Assembly: GCA_032622095.1 (NCBI GenBank)
Contig: CP136064.1
Location: 247,599,827 to 247,663,826, forward strand
Origin: Siphonodentalium dalli
Lineage: Eukaryota > Mollusca > Scaphopoda > Gadilida > Siphonodentaliidae
Reading direction: 5' to 3'
DNA length: 64,000 nucleotides
In this document: piece after piece, positions 38,437-49,939 of the stretch
How positions within the stretch are numbered: the first letter of the stretch is position 1
Layout: every line of letters starts with the position of its first letter
Translations under genes and position numbers: made by a program
Notes under the pieces: generated by a model
What the model was told of the DNA's origin: nothing
What the model saw: only the letters and a program-made list of their open reading frames with translations
The model's database searches: none

Positions 38437-38672
38437 ATCGATTATGATGATGGTGACGACGAAGACGACACCGATTATTTGATGATGGTGGTGGCGATGA
38501 TTGCGATGAGGGCAATTCTGCTGATGACGATGTTGTTGATGACGACGGATGATGGTGGTGGTGGTGGTGATGGCGACGACGACGACAAATACGACGACAA
38601 TGTGTAACCGACGACGACAATGGGGATCCTATACGACGGCGATGATGATGATGATGATGATTTATCCTAAGC
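38437..38672 (+). repeat. GAT/GAC triplet-rich microsatellite
   Basis: This is an imperfect run of GATGATG, GACGACG and GGTGGTG triplets in intron 5 of D. It gives spurious His- or Asp-rich open frames. Confidence 0.8.
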
Positions 38673-39097
38673 TGCTGTATAATTTTCTTCTATAAATACA
38701 CTCATCAAATCTTACCTTCTATTGTATATTGGTTAAACATAGTATAATAATAAGAAGAGTGCAAATTTTCTTTTGGTCAAAATATGACGATCATTTCCTC
38801 TTTTTTCTCGTTCCAGAACAATAACAAAGAAGGATCGGAGTCTGAAGACATGACTGGTAAGATTACTATAGATGTATATGCGATGTCAAAATCATTATTT
38901 ATATATTATGAGTCTTCTTTTTACTTGAAAACGCTGAAGGTGATACAGCCTCTTCTACAAGACGATTACTCAAATAATTCGACACGATAAATGAAATTTA
39001 TAAATTTATTCATGAATTCACTTCAACACAATATATAATGTACAAACCACATCGCGGATGGTTTATATCTTACAGAAGTTACAGCATTGATATCTAA

Positions 39098-39601
39098 AGG
39101 TACGGTTGGCCTTGGCGGTGGGTATCCTGTGAAAATATTTCCACCCGTCAAAAACCGCCACAAACAGAAAGAACATCAAAATGTAGACATACTTTGTCCG
39201 TATACAAATAAGAAATATCGCATAAACAGTATGTTATTGTCAAATGTTTTACCATTGTTATGTAAACAAAAGCATAAAAAGTTACTTTTCTGGTGTTTGT
39301 TTATATTATGATAGTAAACATAAAGAGCGTTCTTTGTTGGTGAATTCCTGATATGGAACTAATAAATAGCGTTTATGCCATTTGTGTGTGATTAGCCAGT
39401 AGCATTGTGCTGTCTTCTGTAACACAATCAGGCTCTTGCTTAGGTAAAATATAGTAGGTCTTTATGATAACATGCTGTTTACGTGATGGTCATGGTATAT
39501 ATGAACGAAACTGTATGCGATTTAATGTTTTTCTGTTTACGGTGATTAGAACAAATATGAATATTTTCGACAACTAACTTGAATTAAGGCCTCACGTGCC
39601 C
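39098..39601. mobile_element. TTAA-type MITE, AGGTACGG family, copy 3
   Basis: It starts AGGTACGGTTGGCCTT and ends GGCCTCACGTGCCC. TTAA follows at 39602-39605; CTAA precedes at 39094-39097, a one-base change. Length is about 504 bp. It lies in intron 6 of D and is very similar to copies 1 and 2. Confidence 0.75.
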
Positions 39602-40086
39602 TTAAACTTAGTTTATTTTGTAAAAAAAAAAATGGATTGGGGCACACGTTTTTGCAACTTATGGAGCCCACGTGGCACGGGCGCATATATCAAATGAAAT
39701 AATGAAGAATAATTCCAATTTTAATTAATTTGTTTTAATTGTTTGCAGGCTTGCAGCGTTGCAACAAGAGTGCAAAAAGAAGGCTAGTCGAACATAAACA
39801 AGCACAAGATCTTCACAATGAAAATTGTCCACATAGTTACCCACCCATTCCGCTTCTGGATTCCCCGATACCAACCTGAGATCGTCACATCCTCCCAGCC
39901 TTCATCTCATCAAGATCATACGACGATTCATATGATGACGTCAGAAGTTTCACCAGTTGTCAATAGATCAGTCACCAGTCACTGAGTTCCTCTGCGCTCT
40001 CATACCACAGAGACTTCCACTTTCTTGCACTAACATCTTTGTGTATACCAACTTCCTGATCAAGCCTGAGTTTTTGTGTCATTTGC

Positions 40087-40509
40087 AGAATGAGGTCCCC
40101 AGAGGGTGAATTTAGTGACTCAATAGCATAGCGGGCTAACATCACTAAATTCACCATAGGGGGACATCATTCTGCTTATAACTCATCTTCTCTGGAATGT
40201 TTCTTTATTATCAAATTTCTATAGAAACTATAGATTCTATTCCTTTTCTAGTTTATAGGTTCTATTTCTTGTCTAGTTTAGTTGCTCTACGTGTATATCA
40301 CCAAATTGGCAGACGACACATTGCATAATCGAGGTTCCCAATGGGTGTACATCACAATATTCACCATTTTTGGGAACTTCAATCTGAGTCTATGTCTCCC
40401 ATAGCAGATGAGGCCATGCAGAATGAGGTTCCCATAAGGTGAATTTATTTATGCTAGCTCGCTATGCTGGATAGCGTCACTGAATTCATCCTCTGGGAAC
40501 CTTATTCTG
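40087..40509. mobile_element. MITE inserted in exon 7 of copy D
   Basis: Inverted ends CAGAATGAGGTCCCCAGAGG and CCTCTGGGAACCTTATTCTG extend about 34 bp. Similar segments recur inside (40144-40178, 40418-40450), so the element is partly self-repeated. It separates the two halves of D exon 7. Confidence 0.7.
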
Positions 40510-40879
40510 TAAATGACAGACAGAATAATCTTCTTCCAGATCTACATCAGACTTTGAACAGCTGAAATCAGACACGTTCGACATCTACAGGAATAAGGAT
40601 GACATAAGCCTACTAACCAATGATGACGATTCAGACAGCTCACGTGACAACCTGGTACCCACCCGGCGTCTGCGAATCCTCACCAGAACGCGATGTTCTC
40701 ATGGATTCTTTGAAAGACATCACGGAAAACGACGGTTATTGTGACGTCACAGAGAAGACGGTCAACTAATTTGTGTCCGATGAGCTGTAACGTCGGAGAA
40801 CTGTGGCCAAGATATATTGAGAGAAGCCAAGTCTATATCTTTCATTTCTGCTGACTTGTTCTATCCTCACAAAAATCTG

Positions 40880-41340
40880 CGCAACCGTGTACGTGTAGTC
40901 GCAATGACCACGTGACACTGGAAATCGTAAGATATGATAAACGTCACACTTTACTAAACAGACTCTCCCATTCAGTTAGAAAATATATATTGGAATGGTC
41001 TATTATATTATCCTGGAAGGATGTTCGGGAAGTATAAGCAGACGACAGCTGATATAAGTACAGAAGGATTGCTATTAATTTATGGGGAAATGTTCACCCT
41101 ATAAGTTCAACAAACGGCCGTTTGTTGAACTTATTATCTGAACATCCCCCAAGGGAACTACTCGGCTATGACTGATTATTATTGAAAGTGTTATGCAAGG
41201 ATAAAGTGATGCAACTTTCAAATTCTGATAATTTATTTAACACTTTCACGATAACAACTATAAATGGCAACTGTAAATAACTAAATATACATATAAATAA
41301 TAATAAATAACAATATTCGCATGAATATTCACAAAACAAA
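40880..41340 (-). repeat. Inverted T-box 3' flank joined to copy E
   Basis: This matches the minus-strand 3' flank of A (about 4430-4850), including TTCAACAAACGGCCGTTTGTTGAA and the AATAAT-rich end, but it stands directly before plus-strand exon 3 of E. The join at 41340/41341 has no exon or intron logic and marks an inversion breakpoint. Confidence 0.7.
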
Positions 41341-44300
41341 CGTGGACGACTGTCGGTACAAGTTCTACGACTCTGAGTGGTTAGCTTCCGGTAACGCCGA
41401 CAGTTCCGTTCCCATGACAACCTATGTACACCCCGATTCGCCGGCACCCGGATCATTCTGGATGCGCAAGCCTGTCATGTTCCACAAACTCAAGCTGACA
41501 AATAACAGGAAATCGCAACAAGGGAATGTAAGTATGGTGGGTTTTTTTTTTTTTTTTTTAATAACTAACTTCATTAAATTTTAACTCAATTCTCAACATT
41601 ATCAACAGAGTGTTATTGGCATTGAATGAACATAACACAAAACTGTTCACTTTGTATTACCTCATACTACACATCATACCGGTGTTATCTGTATATTTAT
41701 TTGTGTCATGGAATGGAAACAAAATAGTGGTCGTTTCAAACTAGTTCAAACTTTACAAGCGTCACATTGTTTGGTCAAAAGTTATTCAATAAACTTCTCT
41801 GATGTGTTCGCGAACTATTTGTCCCACATTCATAAATGAATACTCGCCCATGGCTAGTTATTTTATTCTCACTGATTCGTTAAATCTGTATAAAAGAATC
41901 TAATTAACCCTTTACCCAACAAACCGGCCAAAACCGGCCAAATAAAGCTTCAACAGCCTAAAATATCTTGGGTCTGTCTCAATAAAACCATACAAATATG
42001 GATATCATTGGAACCGGCTCATTGACCACATTGTGATGGTTATAGTTATGCCCTGTGCCAATGCATTCTCTTATATATGCGAGTCGACCATAGGTCGCCT
42101 CGCATATATAAGAGAATGCATTGGCCTAAAAAAAATCTTTTTTTAACACTTTTTACCATTTTTTCTTATATTCTTTAACAATTTTATAATTTTTAATGTG
42201 TTAAGCCAATGCTTCTCTTATATATGCGAGGCGACCTATGGTCGACTCGCATATATAAGAGAATGCATTGGCACACGGCCGTTCTGTTGGGTAAAGGGTT
42301 AAATGTCCAATATGTTTATTTTCACTGGACTGTAAATACATGCAGTATTTGAGAGTAATTGTTAACAAAATATCAGAAAGGCACGAACTCTGAATGGGGT
42401 TCTATGTCTGCCGTTCGCTGGTATGATCCGAATGTACTTACACAATTAATTATGATTAGATCATTCCGTTGTATTCTGCTATAAGTCGAATTGAGAATCC
42501 ATTCAGTGAACGAATGTTTAACCTAACTTCTGTTTGCAGGTCATAGTGAACACGATGCAGAAATACAAGCTTCGTCTTCATATATCCATGGCAGACGACC
42601 ATCCCGGACAAGCGCTAACAAAGACCTTCACCTTTGCTGAGACAACTTTCATTCCTGTCACCGCATACCAGAGCGAAGAGGTGCGTATCTAGTATTAAAA
42701 ATCTCAAACCTTCCAATAACATATGATTCAATAATTTTCAACGGCTTGAAAAGTGAAGAAGGAAGACATCACATTTTAGCTCAACGTCAGGAAAATTCAA
42801 TGAACTGCACTCATATAATAGTGAAATGGTAATGAATAAATTCGACTTGATGCATTAATATATGGTATGCTTGATGCCGAAGTACTTCATTATTTGTCTA
42901 TTGAATTCCAGGTAACACCCATTTTATATTCTGATATAGTTGCTAAGAGTCTTCAGGGTTGCATTCCGGCCTCATTCAGCCATTGCTCTACTTATTACCC
43001 TCTGTATAACGAAATATCGATTCAACTATATATCAACCTTACACTTCACTTTGTATCTCTTCGGCTCGTAACATACATTCGTTATGACACAGTTGGAATT
43101 TCTTCTTTCAGATCACGAAGCTCAAGATCGACAACAATCCATTCGCAAAAGGCTTCAGAGAGAATAAAGATGAGAGGTGAGTGTTATATGCATTCTATTG
43201 TGGTATATTTCGGCGGCATGACATAACACATGTACACACTGATTAGGATTGTGTCCACCCCACAATCATTTGTCATAATTTGTCTCCTGGTCAAGAATTT
43301 ATATTATTGTACCCACCTATCACGGCCTTGAAAGTTATATAAATTAATCGTTTACTTCTTGTTTTATTCAAATCTCGCGGTTTCCCCATCTGTTCCACTT
43401 GCCGATAGTTAGATGCGGTTCGGACTATTTCGCCTTACATGTTCTTCCACGGTTATTGTAATCAGACCCAATCGTCGCCAAAAACAAGGTGCAAATAAGA
43501 TATTTAGATAAGATTGTTAGACCTTCATTATTGTTTTCTTTCAAATCTGATTATTGCATCCTCTTTTTTCCAGTTCCAGAACAATGACAAAGAAGCGACT
43601 GAGATCGGAGTCTGAAGACACGAGTGGTAAGTATTCATATACCTGTGAGATCAAAACGATTAGTTATTTCTTCTCTTTACTCTAAACAGAAAGCAAAATA
43701 TCCTTATTTATGAGGTAAGAATTTGAGCTTACAAGAGTTGGAAAAGATTATTCCTGGAATCCACTTCAAATACAAGTGAACCATCGGTTGTATTTCCCGA
43801 GGTACGTGTTTAAAATACAAGAAGATATCAGCATCTGGAAATCTATCCAAATGCACTTCAAGCAATTATTGGCTGCACCTGCCGTCTCGACAGGCTCTCG
43901 TAATCATTTGCATTGGATACTGTTTCTAGAGCAATTAAATTTTTAATTCGTATGTTTTATTTGTTTGCAGAATTTCAACCAGAAAGCAAAAGAAGGCAAG
44001 ATAATCCTAGCCATACCCAAACTCCACACAAAGACTATTCTCCACAGAGCTACACACCCACTCCGGTTGTGGATTCACCGATACCGGCCTGGGATAGCCG
44101 ATTACTTCCAGCCTTCACCTCACCATCACCCGTCTTCTCGGGACCGTACGACGAACTCAGTTACGATAGCAGGAATTTCAACAGTTGTCGCCAATTCAGT
44201 CCCCAAGCAGTATGTTCCTCTGTGCTCCCACATTCCAACGACCTTGTTGCACTAGCAGCGTTGTGTGAACCATCGTCACGATTGACACCAGACTTTGAAC

Positions 44301-44617
44301 AACTTAAAGCAGACATCTTCGATATATCAAAGAATAAGGACGACATAAGCCTTCCAGCCACTGATGACGAAGATTCACATATCTCACCAGATAGCCTGGT
44401 ACCTTCCCTCATAATCTACGAATCCTCACCAGATGGCGATGTTCAGTCAGATTGTTCCAACAGTAGTATCGGAAGCGGCGGTCACTGCGACGATACAAAT
44501 GAACTAGTGAACTCATTTGTTCCTGAGGAGTTACACGCGACTTCGGAGAACTGTAACCACGATATTCTGAGAGAAGCCATGTCCATGACCTTCACCCCGA
44601 GTGACTTTTCCTTCTAA
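41341..44617 (+). pseudogene. T-box copy E, 5'-truncated
   Basis: Exons: partial exon 3 41341-41527 (from VDDCRYKF), exon 4 42540-42680, exon 5 43112-43176, exon 6 43574-43626 and exon 7 43971-44617. All remaining exons are open with good splice sites and reach the stop after PSDFSF. Exons 1, 2 and the first third of exon 3 are absent, so no full T-box can be made and no promoter is seen. It is closest to B (shared DDHPGQ in exon 4 and EFQPESKRRQDNP in exon 7) but lacks the 4-bp duplication of B. One change, PRLH to LRLH in exon 4, hits a conserved T-box position. AATAAA at 44770-44775. Confidence 0.8.
41908..42298. mobile_element. piggyBac-like MITE in intron 3 of copy E
   Basis: Perfect TTAA flanks (41904-41907, 42299-42302) and ends CCCTTTACCCAACA and TGTTGGGTAAAGGG. 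Copy B gives the empty site near 18424 (ACATTTAATTAGATTC, reverse strand). It carries the paired hairpins. Orientation and intron differ from the copy in B, so the two insertions are independent. Confidence 0.87.
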
Positions 44618-45260
44618 ACTCACATAATTAATATACGTCAACGTGTTGCTGGATTATTGCGTTCGTTTGTTTTATGAATATTCATGTGAATATTGTTATT
44701 TATTATTATTTATATGCATATTTACCGTTACTATATTTGTTATCGTTATCGTATATCGTGAAAATGTTAAATAAAATTATGAGAATTTGATAGCTGCATC
44801 TCTTTATCCTTGCATAACCCTTTATTTAATAATAGCTCATAGACCAGTAGTTCCATTAGGGAATGTTCAGATAATAAGTTCAACATACGGTCGTCTGTTG
44901 GTTTAAACATAGTTATTCGCCATATATGCATATATTCTCTCCTCCGTTGAACTTATATAGTGAACATTTCCCCACCAATGAATAGGAATCCTTCTGCACT
45001 TGTATCAGCTGTCGTCTACTTATATTTCATGAACATCCCTCCAGGTTAACAATAGACCATTCCAATGTATACCTTCTAACTGAATGGGAGAGTCTATTTA
45101 GTAAAAAAAAAGGTTTATTTACGGACTAACTGTATCGTCGATTACTGTCAGTGTGGCGTTTATCGTATCTTACGATTTCAAAGGTCACGTGGTCATTGCG
45201 ACTACACGTGCACAGTATTTCTGCACATAATGTTTTTGACGAAACAATGCATCAAAGAGG
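44618..45260 (+). terminator. 3' flank of T-box copy E
   Basis: Holds AATAAA at 44770-44775, then the conserved flank with TTCAACATACGGTCGTCTGT and CTCCGTTGAACTTATATAG. It ends at CATCAAAGAGG, the same point where unit F passes into the next module. Confidence 0.65.
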
Positions 45261-47585
45261 AACAAGAAAACTAAGATGCATGCATCAGGTCACCCATGAA
45301 CTATTTAGCAATAGAATAATTCAGTTCGGTTGCGGTATCACAACGTTACAACTGACATACGATTACACAAGACACACCTTGAATGTGGAACTGTGTAAGA
45401 GTGAATATTAATGTTCTAAATCCCATGTTTCACCTTTAGTTGTGATGGGGGGGGGGGGGGGGGGGGGGATCGTACTTTATTAACACGCAAGTAGTGTAAT
45501 TAAGTACGGGTAATTAGAAGTAACAAATCGTTTAGTTTCTATCGTATCGACTGAAAGGGGTGAGCAGATTGTTGGTGAAACATTTCATGATGATCAGACT
45601 AAAGGTACGACCTGTAGCCCGTGCTAAAGGATTTAGTCATACAAAGAGTAAAATCCAAGATGGCCACTGGCGGCCATGTTATTTTTCCGAATGACCCCAA
45701 AATGACTCGTTCCCATCTGCATTCCAATTTCAACAGCCATGACAAATGTTATGATGATCAGACTGAAGGTACGACCTGTAGCCTGTGCTAAATGATTTAG
45801 TCATACAAAGAGTAAAATCCAAGATGGCTGCTGGCGGCCATGTTTATTGACCGAATGACCCCAAAATGACTGGTTCCCATCTACTTGTCATTATTAACAT
45901 TCTTGACAAATTTTATGATGATCAGACTAAAAGTACGACCTGTAGTCTGTGCTAAAGTATTTAGTCATACAAAGAGTAAAATCCAAGATGGCTGCTGGCG
46001 GCCATGTTTTTGGGTCGAATGACCCCAAAATTACTCGTTCCCATCTACATCTCATTGTTAATATCCATGACCAATTTTATGATGATCAGGATAAAGGTAC
46101 AACCTGCAGCCCGTGCTAAAGAATTTAGTCATACAAAGAGTAAAATCCAAGATGGCTGCTGGCGGCCATGATTTTTGGCCGAATAACCCCAAAATTACTC
46201 ATTCCCATCTACATGTCAATATTATCATCCATGACAAATTTCATGATGATCAGACAAATAGTACGACCTGTGGCCCGTGCTAATGGATTAAATTTTTTTA
46301 AATCCAAGATGGCCACTGGCGGCCATGTTTTTTGTCCGAATAACCCCAAAATGACTCGTTCCAATCTACATTCCAATTTCAACAGCCATGACAAATTTTA
46401 TGATGATCAGACTAAAGGTACGACCTGTAGCCCGTGCTAAAGATTTAGTCATACAAAGAGTAACATTCAAAATGGCTGCTGGCGGCCATGTTTTTTGGCC
46501 GAATGACCCCAAAATGACTCGTTCCCATCTACATGTCATTATTAACATTCTTGACAAATTTTATGATGATCAGACTGAAAGTACGACCTGTAGCCCGTGC
46601 TAAAGAATTTAGTCATACAAAGAGTAAAATCCAAGATGGCTGCTGGCGGCCATGTTTTTTGGCCGAATGACCCCAAAATTACTCGTTCCCATCTACATGT
46701 CAATACTATCATCCATGACAAATTTCATGATGATCAGTCGAGCAGTACGACCTGTGGCCCGTGCTAATGGATTGAATTTTGAAATCCAAGATGGCCACTG
46801 GCAGCCATGTTTTTTGTCTGAATGACCCCAAAATGACTCGTTCCCATCTACATTCCAATTTCAACAGCCATGAAAAATTGTATGATAATCAGACTAAAGG
46901 TACGACCTGTAGCCCGTGCTAAAGGATTTAGTCATACAAAGAGTAAAATCCAAGATGGCTGCTGGCGGCCATGTTTTTTGGCCGAATGACCCTAAAATGA
47001 CTCGTTCCCACTTACATGTCATTATTAACATTCTTGACAAATTTCATGATGATCAGACAAACAGTACGGCCTGTAGCCCGTGCTAATGGATTGAATTTTG
47101 AAATCCAAGATGGCCACTGCAGCCATGTTTTTTTTCCGAATGATCCCAAAATTAATTATTCTGGTCCAAATGTTGATGTCAACAGCTATGACAAATTTCA
47201 TAATGATCCGACCAAAGGTACGACCACGTAGCGGGGCAAATATGCATATTATATTGACAGCTAACGAGAACATTCATCACCAACAATCTGCTCACCCCTT
47301 TCAGTCGATACGATAGAAACTAAACGATTTGTTACTTCTAATTACCCGTACTTAATTACACTACTTGCGTGTTAATAAAGTACGATCCCCCCCCCCCCCA
47401 TTACAACTAAAGGTGAAACATGGGATTTAGAACATTAATATTCACTCTTACACAGTTCCACATTCAAGGTGTGTCTTGTGTAATCGTATGTCAGTTGTAA
47501 CGTTGTGAAACCGCAACCGAACTGAATTATTCTATTGCTAAATAGTTCATGGGTGACCTGATGCATGCATCTTAGTTTTCTTGTT
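45261..47585. mobile_element. Element with about 310-bp terminal inverted repeats enclosing a tandem array
   Basis: The left arm (45261-about 45577) begins AACAAGAAAACTAAGATGC. The right arm (about 47276-47585) is its near-exact reverse complement, including the poly-G/poly-C tract (45449-45468, 47387-47399). Between them lie about 11 copies of a 160-bp unit. No transposase is seen. It sits exactly at the end of the E unit. No clear target duplication was found. Confidence 0.7.
45580..47230 (+). repeat. Tandem array 1, unit about 160 bp
   Basis: Each unit has GATGATCAGACTAAAGGTAC, ACCTGTAGCCCGTGCTAA, AAATCCAAGATGGC and GACCCCAAAATGACTCGTTC. Starts fall near 45589, 45752, 45917, 46081, 46243, 46402, 46565, 46729, 46885, 47047 and 47200. 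The GGCCACTGGCGGCCAT-type core is a short palindrome. Confidence 0.85.
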
Positions 47586-47587
47586 AA

Positions 47588-47720
47588 CATTGACGAAGAA
47601 GTCTCCGGTGGCTAAAATTGTTCGACTGTTTAGCGGTTGGACTGGCCTGTAGTCATCCACCAGGAACTCGTCGTGTTCACCAGTATAACTCTTCTTCACA
47701 GTGTGCCTGAATTCCTCAAT
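47588..47720 (-). other. Exon-like fragment of an unidentified gene
   Basis: On the minus strand an ATAATTTTCAG acceptor precedes 45 open codons beginning IEEFRHTVKKSYTGEHDEF and containing FLVDDYRPVQPLNS and ILATGDFF. Base composition is higher in GC than the surroundings. It lies between the long-TIR element and the second tandem array, outside any T-box unit. I do not recognise the protein. It may be a captured host exon or a piece of an autonomous transposon. Confidence 0.35.
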
Positions 47721-47741
47721 CTGAAAATTATATCAACTCAT

Positions 47742-48597
47742 ATTAATTTTTATGATGATCAGACTAAAGGTACGACCTGTAGCCCGTGCTAAAGATTTAG
47801 TCATACAAAGAGTAACATTCAAAATGGCTGCTGGCGGCCATGTTTTTTGGCCGAATGACCCCAAAATGACTCGTTCCCATCTACATGTCATTATTAACAT
47901 TCTTGACAAATTTTATGATGATCAGACTGAAAGTACGACCTGTAGCCCGTGCTAAAGAATTTAGTCATACAAAGAGTAAAATCCAAGATGGCTGCTGGCG
48001 GCCATGTTTTTTGGCCGAATGACCCCAAAATTACTCGTTCCCATCTACATGTCAATACTATCATCCATGACAAATTTCATGATGATCAGACGAACAGTAC
48101 GACCTGTGGCCCGTGCTAATGGATTGAATTTTGAAATCCAAGATGGCCACTGGCAGCCATGTTTTTTGTCTGAATGACCCCAAAATGACTCGTTTCCATC
48201 TACATTCCAATTTCAACAGCCATGAAAAATTGTATGATAATCAGACTAAAGGTACGACCTGTAGCCCGTGCTAAAGGATTTAGTCATACAAAGAGTAAAA
48301 TCCAAGATGGCTGCTGGCGGCCATGTATTTTGGCCGAATGACCCCAAAATGACTCGTTCCCATCTACATGTCATTATTAACATTCTTGACAAATTTCATG
48401 ATGATCAGACGAACAGTACGGCCTGTAGCCCGTGCTAATGGATTGAATTTTGAAATCCAAGATGGCCACTGCAGCCATGTTTTTTTCCGAATGATCCCAA
48501 AATTAATTATTCTGGTCTAAATGTTGATGTCAACAGCTATGACAAATTTCATAATGATCCGACCAAAGGTACGACCTGTAACCTGCATTGTTGACGA
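47742..48597 (+). repeat. Tandem array 2, duplicate of part of array 1
   Basis: It is nearly identical to about 46393-47225 over its whole length (for example AACATTCAAAATGGCTGCTG occurs once in each). This is a recent segmental duplication of five units, not independent expansion. Confidence 0.8.
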
Positions 48598-48679
48598 CTT
48601 ACGTACACACGTACACACGGACGACGGATGACAAAGCCATGGCAATAGCTCAAACTTTACAAAGTAAAGTTGAGCTAAA

Positions 48680-49260
48680 AATAGGGGTGGGGATGTTTGG
48701 ATCTCTAGTTTAACGACATTTTTCGGTCTTTGCAATTTAACGACATTTTCGGTCTTTAACAGTTTAATGGGCATTGGGGGCCCCCGGTGGTCCAGTCAGT
48801 AGAGTGCCAGGTGAAATACGTCGTCCCAGGCCGTCCAGCGCTGACGAAGCTGGTTCGAACCCCACCATAGGGAGGGTTACCGGAATCATGTATCTGGGCA
48901 AGTTTGTCAATTGCTTTCCGGGGGTCGGTGGTTTCTACATGCAGTGGAACAACTTCCCGGTGAAATTGAGCCTCTGCGTGGTCTTTCCTCCACCCGTAAA
49001 ATTGACAACGTCGTGTGTGGCCTAGCGTCTAGAATGACGATAACCCCTAATAAACAACAGCAACAACAATTAATAGTTTAATGACATTTTTCGGTCTTTA
49101 TAATATCTCAAGATATAGGGGGTATTTGGATCTCTAGTTTAACGACATGTTTCGGTCTTTATAGTTTAACGACATTTTTCGGTCTTTAATATCTCAAGAT
49201 AGAGGGGCCCTTAGGGGGTATTTGGATCTCTAGTTTAACGACATTTTTCGGTCTTTGATA
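48680..49260 (+). repeat. Short tandem repeat with GTTTAACGACATTTTTCGGT unit
   Basis: The phrase TTTAACGACATTTTTCGGTCTTT recurs about six times with GGATCTCTAGTTTAACG and AATATCTCAAGATA linkers. The SINE at 48779-49070 is inserted within it. Confidence 0.75.
48779..49070 (+). mobile_element. tRNA-derived SINE
   Basis: A box A-like GTGGTCCAGTCAGTAGAGTG is followed by a good box B, GGTTCGAACCC, at about 48852-48862. The body contains TTTCCGGGGGTCGGTGGTTT and CTTTCCTCCACCCGTAAAA, like the central domain of widespread invertebrate SINEs. The tail is AACAACAGCAACAACAA. Complete in appearance. Confidence 0.75.
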
Positions 49261-49939
49261 TCAAAATGGAAGAAGTACATCTTTGGAAGATGTGGTGGCC
49301 CTAAAAAGGAAAGTTGTTTGGTGGTCTTGAAATGCAGTTTTTCTTAACAGTCTTCCTTGATTAAAGTGATGTGAAACACTCCGGCAGACACCGGGCAGAG
49401 TGATCAAATAAATAGGAATTTAGAATAATCTTTCTCAAAGAAGTTATTTGTTACGAATATTAATCCAAATGGATGTTACACAATGTCATTCTTATATATT
49501 AGTTAAATGCAATGACTCTCGATGGCGAAATGATTTTTGTTTAATTACAGCCGATAGTTGCGCCCCGAATCGAGATGTAAATATTTACAATTTGGAGTAG
49601 TTCAGACGATGTTCTATATGAAGTGGTGTGGTAGATCTTTTTGGAAATTTTCAGTTATGTTAGTAGAATGATAACATTCCCCACGTTGGAAAAGTGCCTG
49701 AGCACTAACTTATCAATTTCTCGCTCCCGAAAAAGTCCATAATATGTCTTTAAACATATATATAAATCTCCGAAAACAAAAATTCTAAAGCATTAAACGA
49801 TTTGCTATATTTCCAGGGCATATATTTCATCTGATTTTGCGAGAATCCATATATACTTTTTCACGAGAATCCAGGGTAATTTGCGAGAATCTAGATTTGG
49901 ATTCTCGCCGAAATATAAGCCCAGATTTCACTCTGAAGT

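Larger units (their letters stand above)
33590..40870 (+). pseudogene. T-box copy D, old degenerate pseudogene
   Basis: Recognisable exon remains: exon 2 (33597-33748, HQREVT...RLWRKFNQIGTDMLVTKA, with an internal duplication), exon 3 start (35409-35513, RRMFPSL, then stops, cut by a repeat), exon 4 (about 37732-37867, IVNTMQK...KTFTFDETTFIPVTAYQ), exon 5 (38195-38260, ITKLKIANNPFAKCF), exon 6 (about 38812-38858, short of about 7 nt) and exon 7 in two parts (about 39750-40086 and 40510-40850), split by a MITE. Stops and frameshifts occur throughout. Exon 1 was not found. It is the most diverged copy and on the strand opposite to C. Confidence 0.75.

Noticed and set aside
38408..38620. His- and Ser-rich open frame
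   Set aside because: It is produced by the GAT/GAC triplet repeat in an intron of copy D.
45580..48597. CRISPR-like array
   Set aside because: Units of about 160 bp are contiguous without unique spacers, and the genome is eukaryotic.
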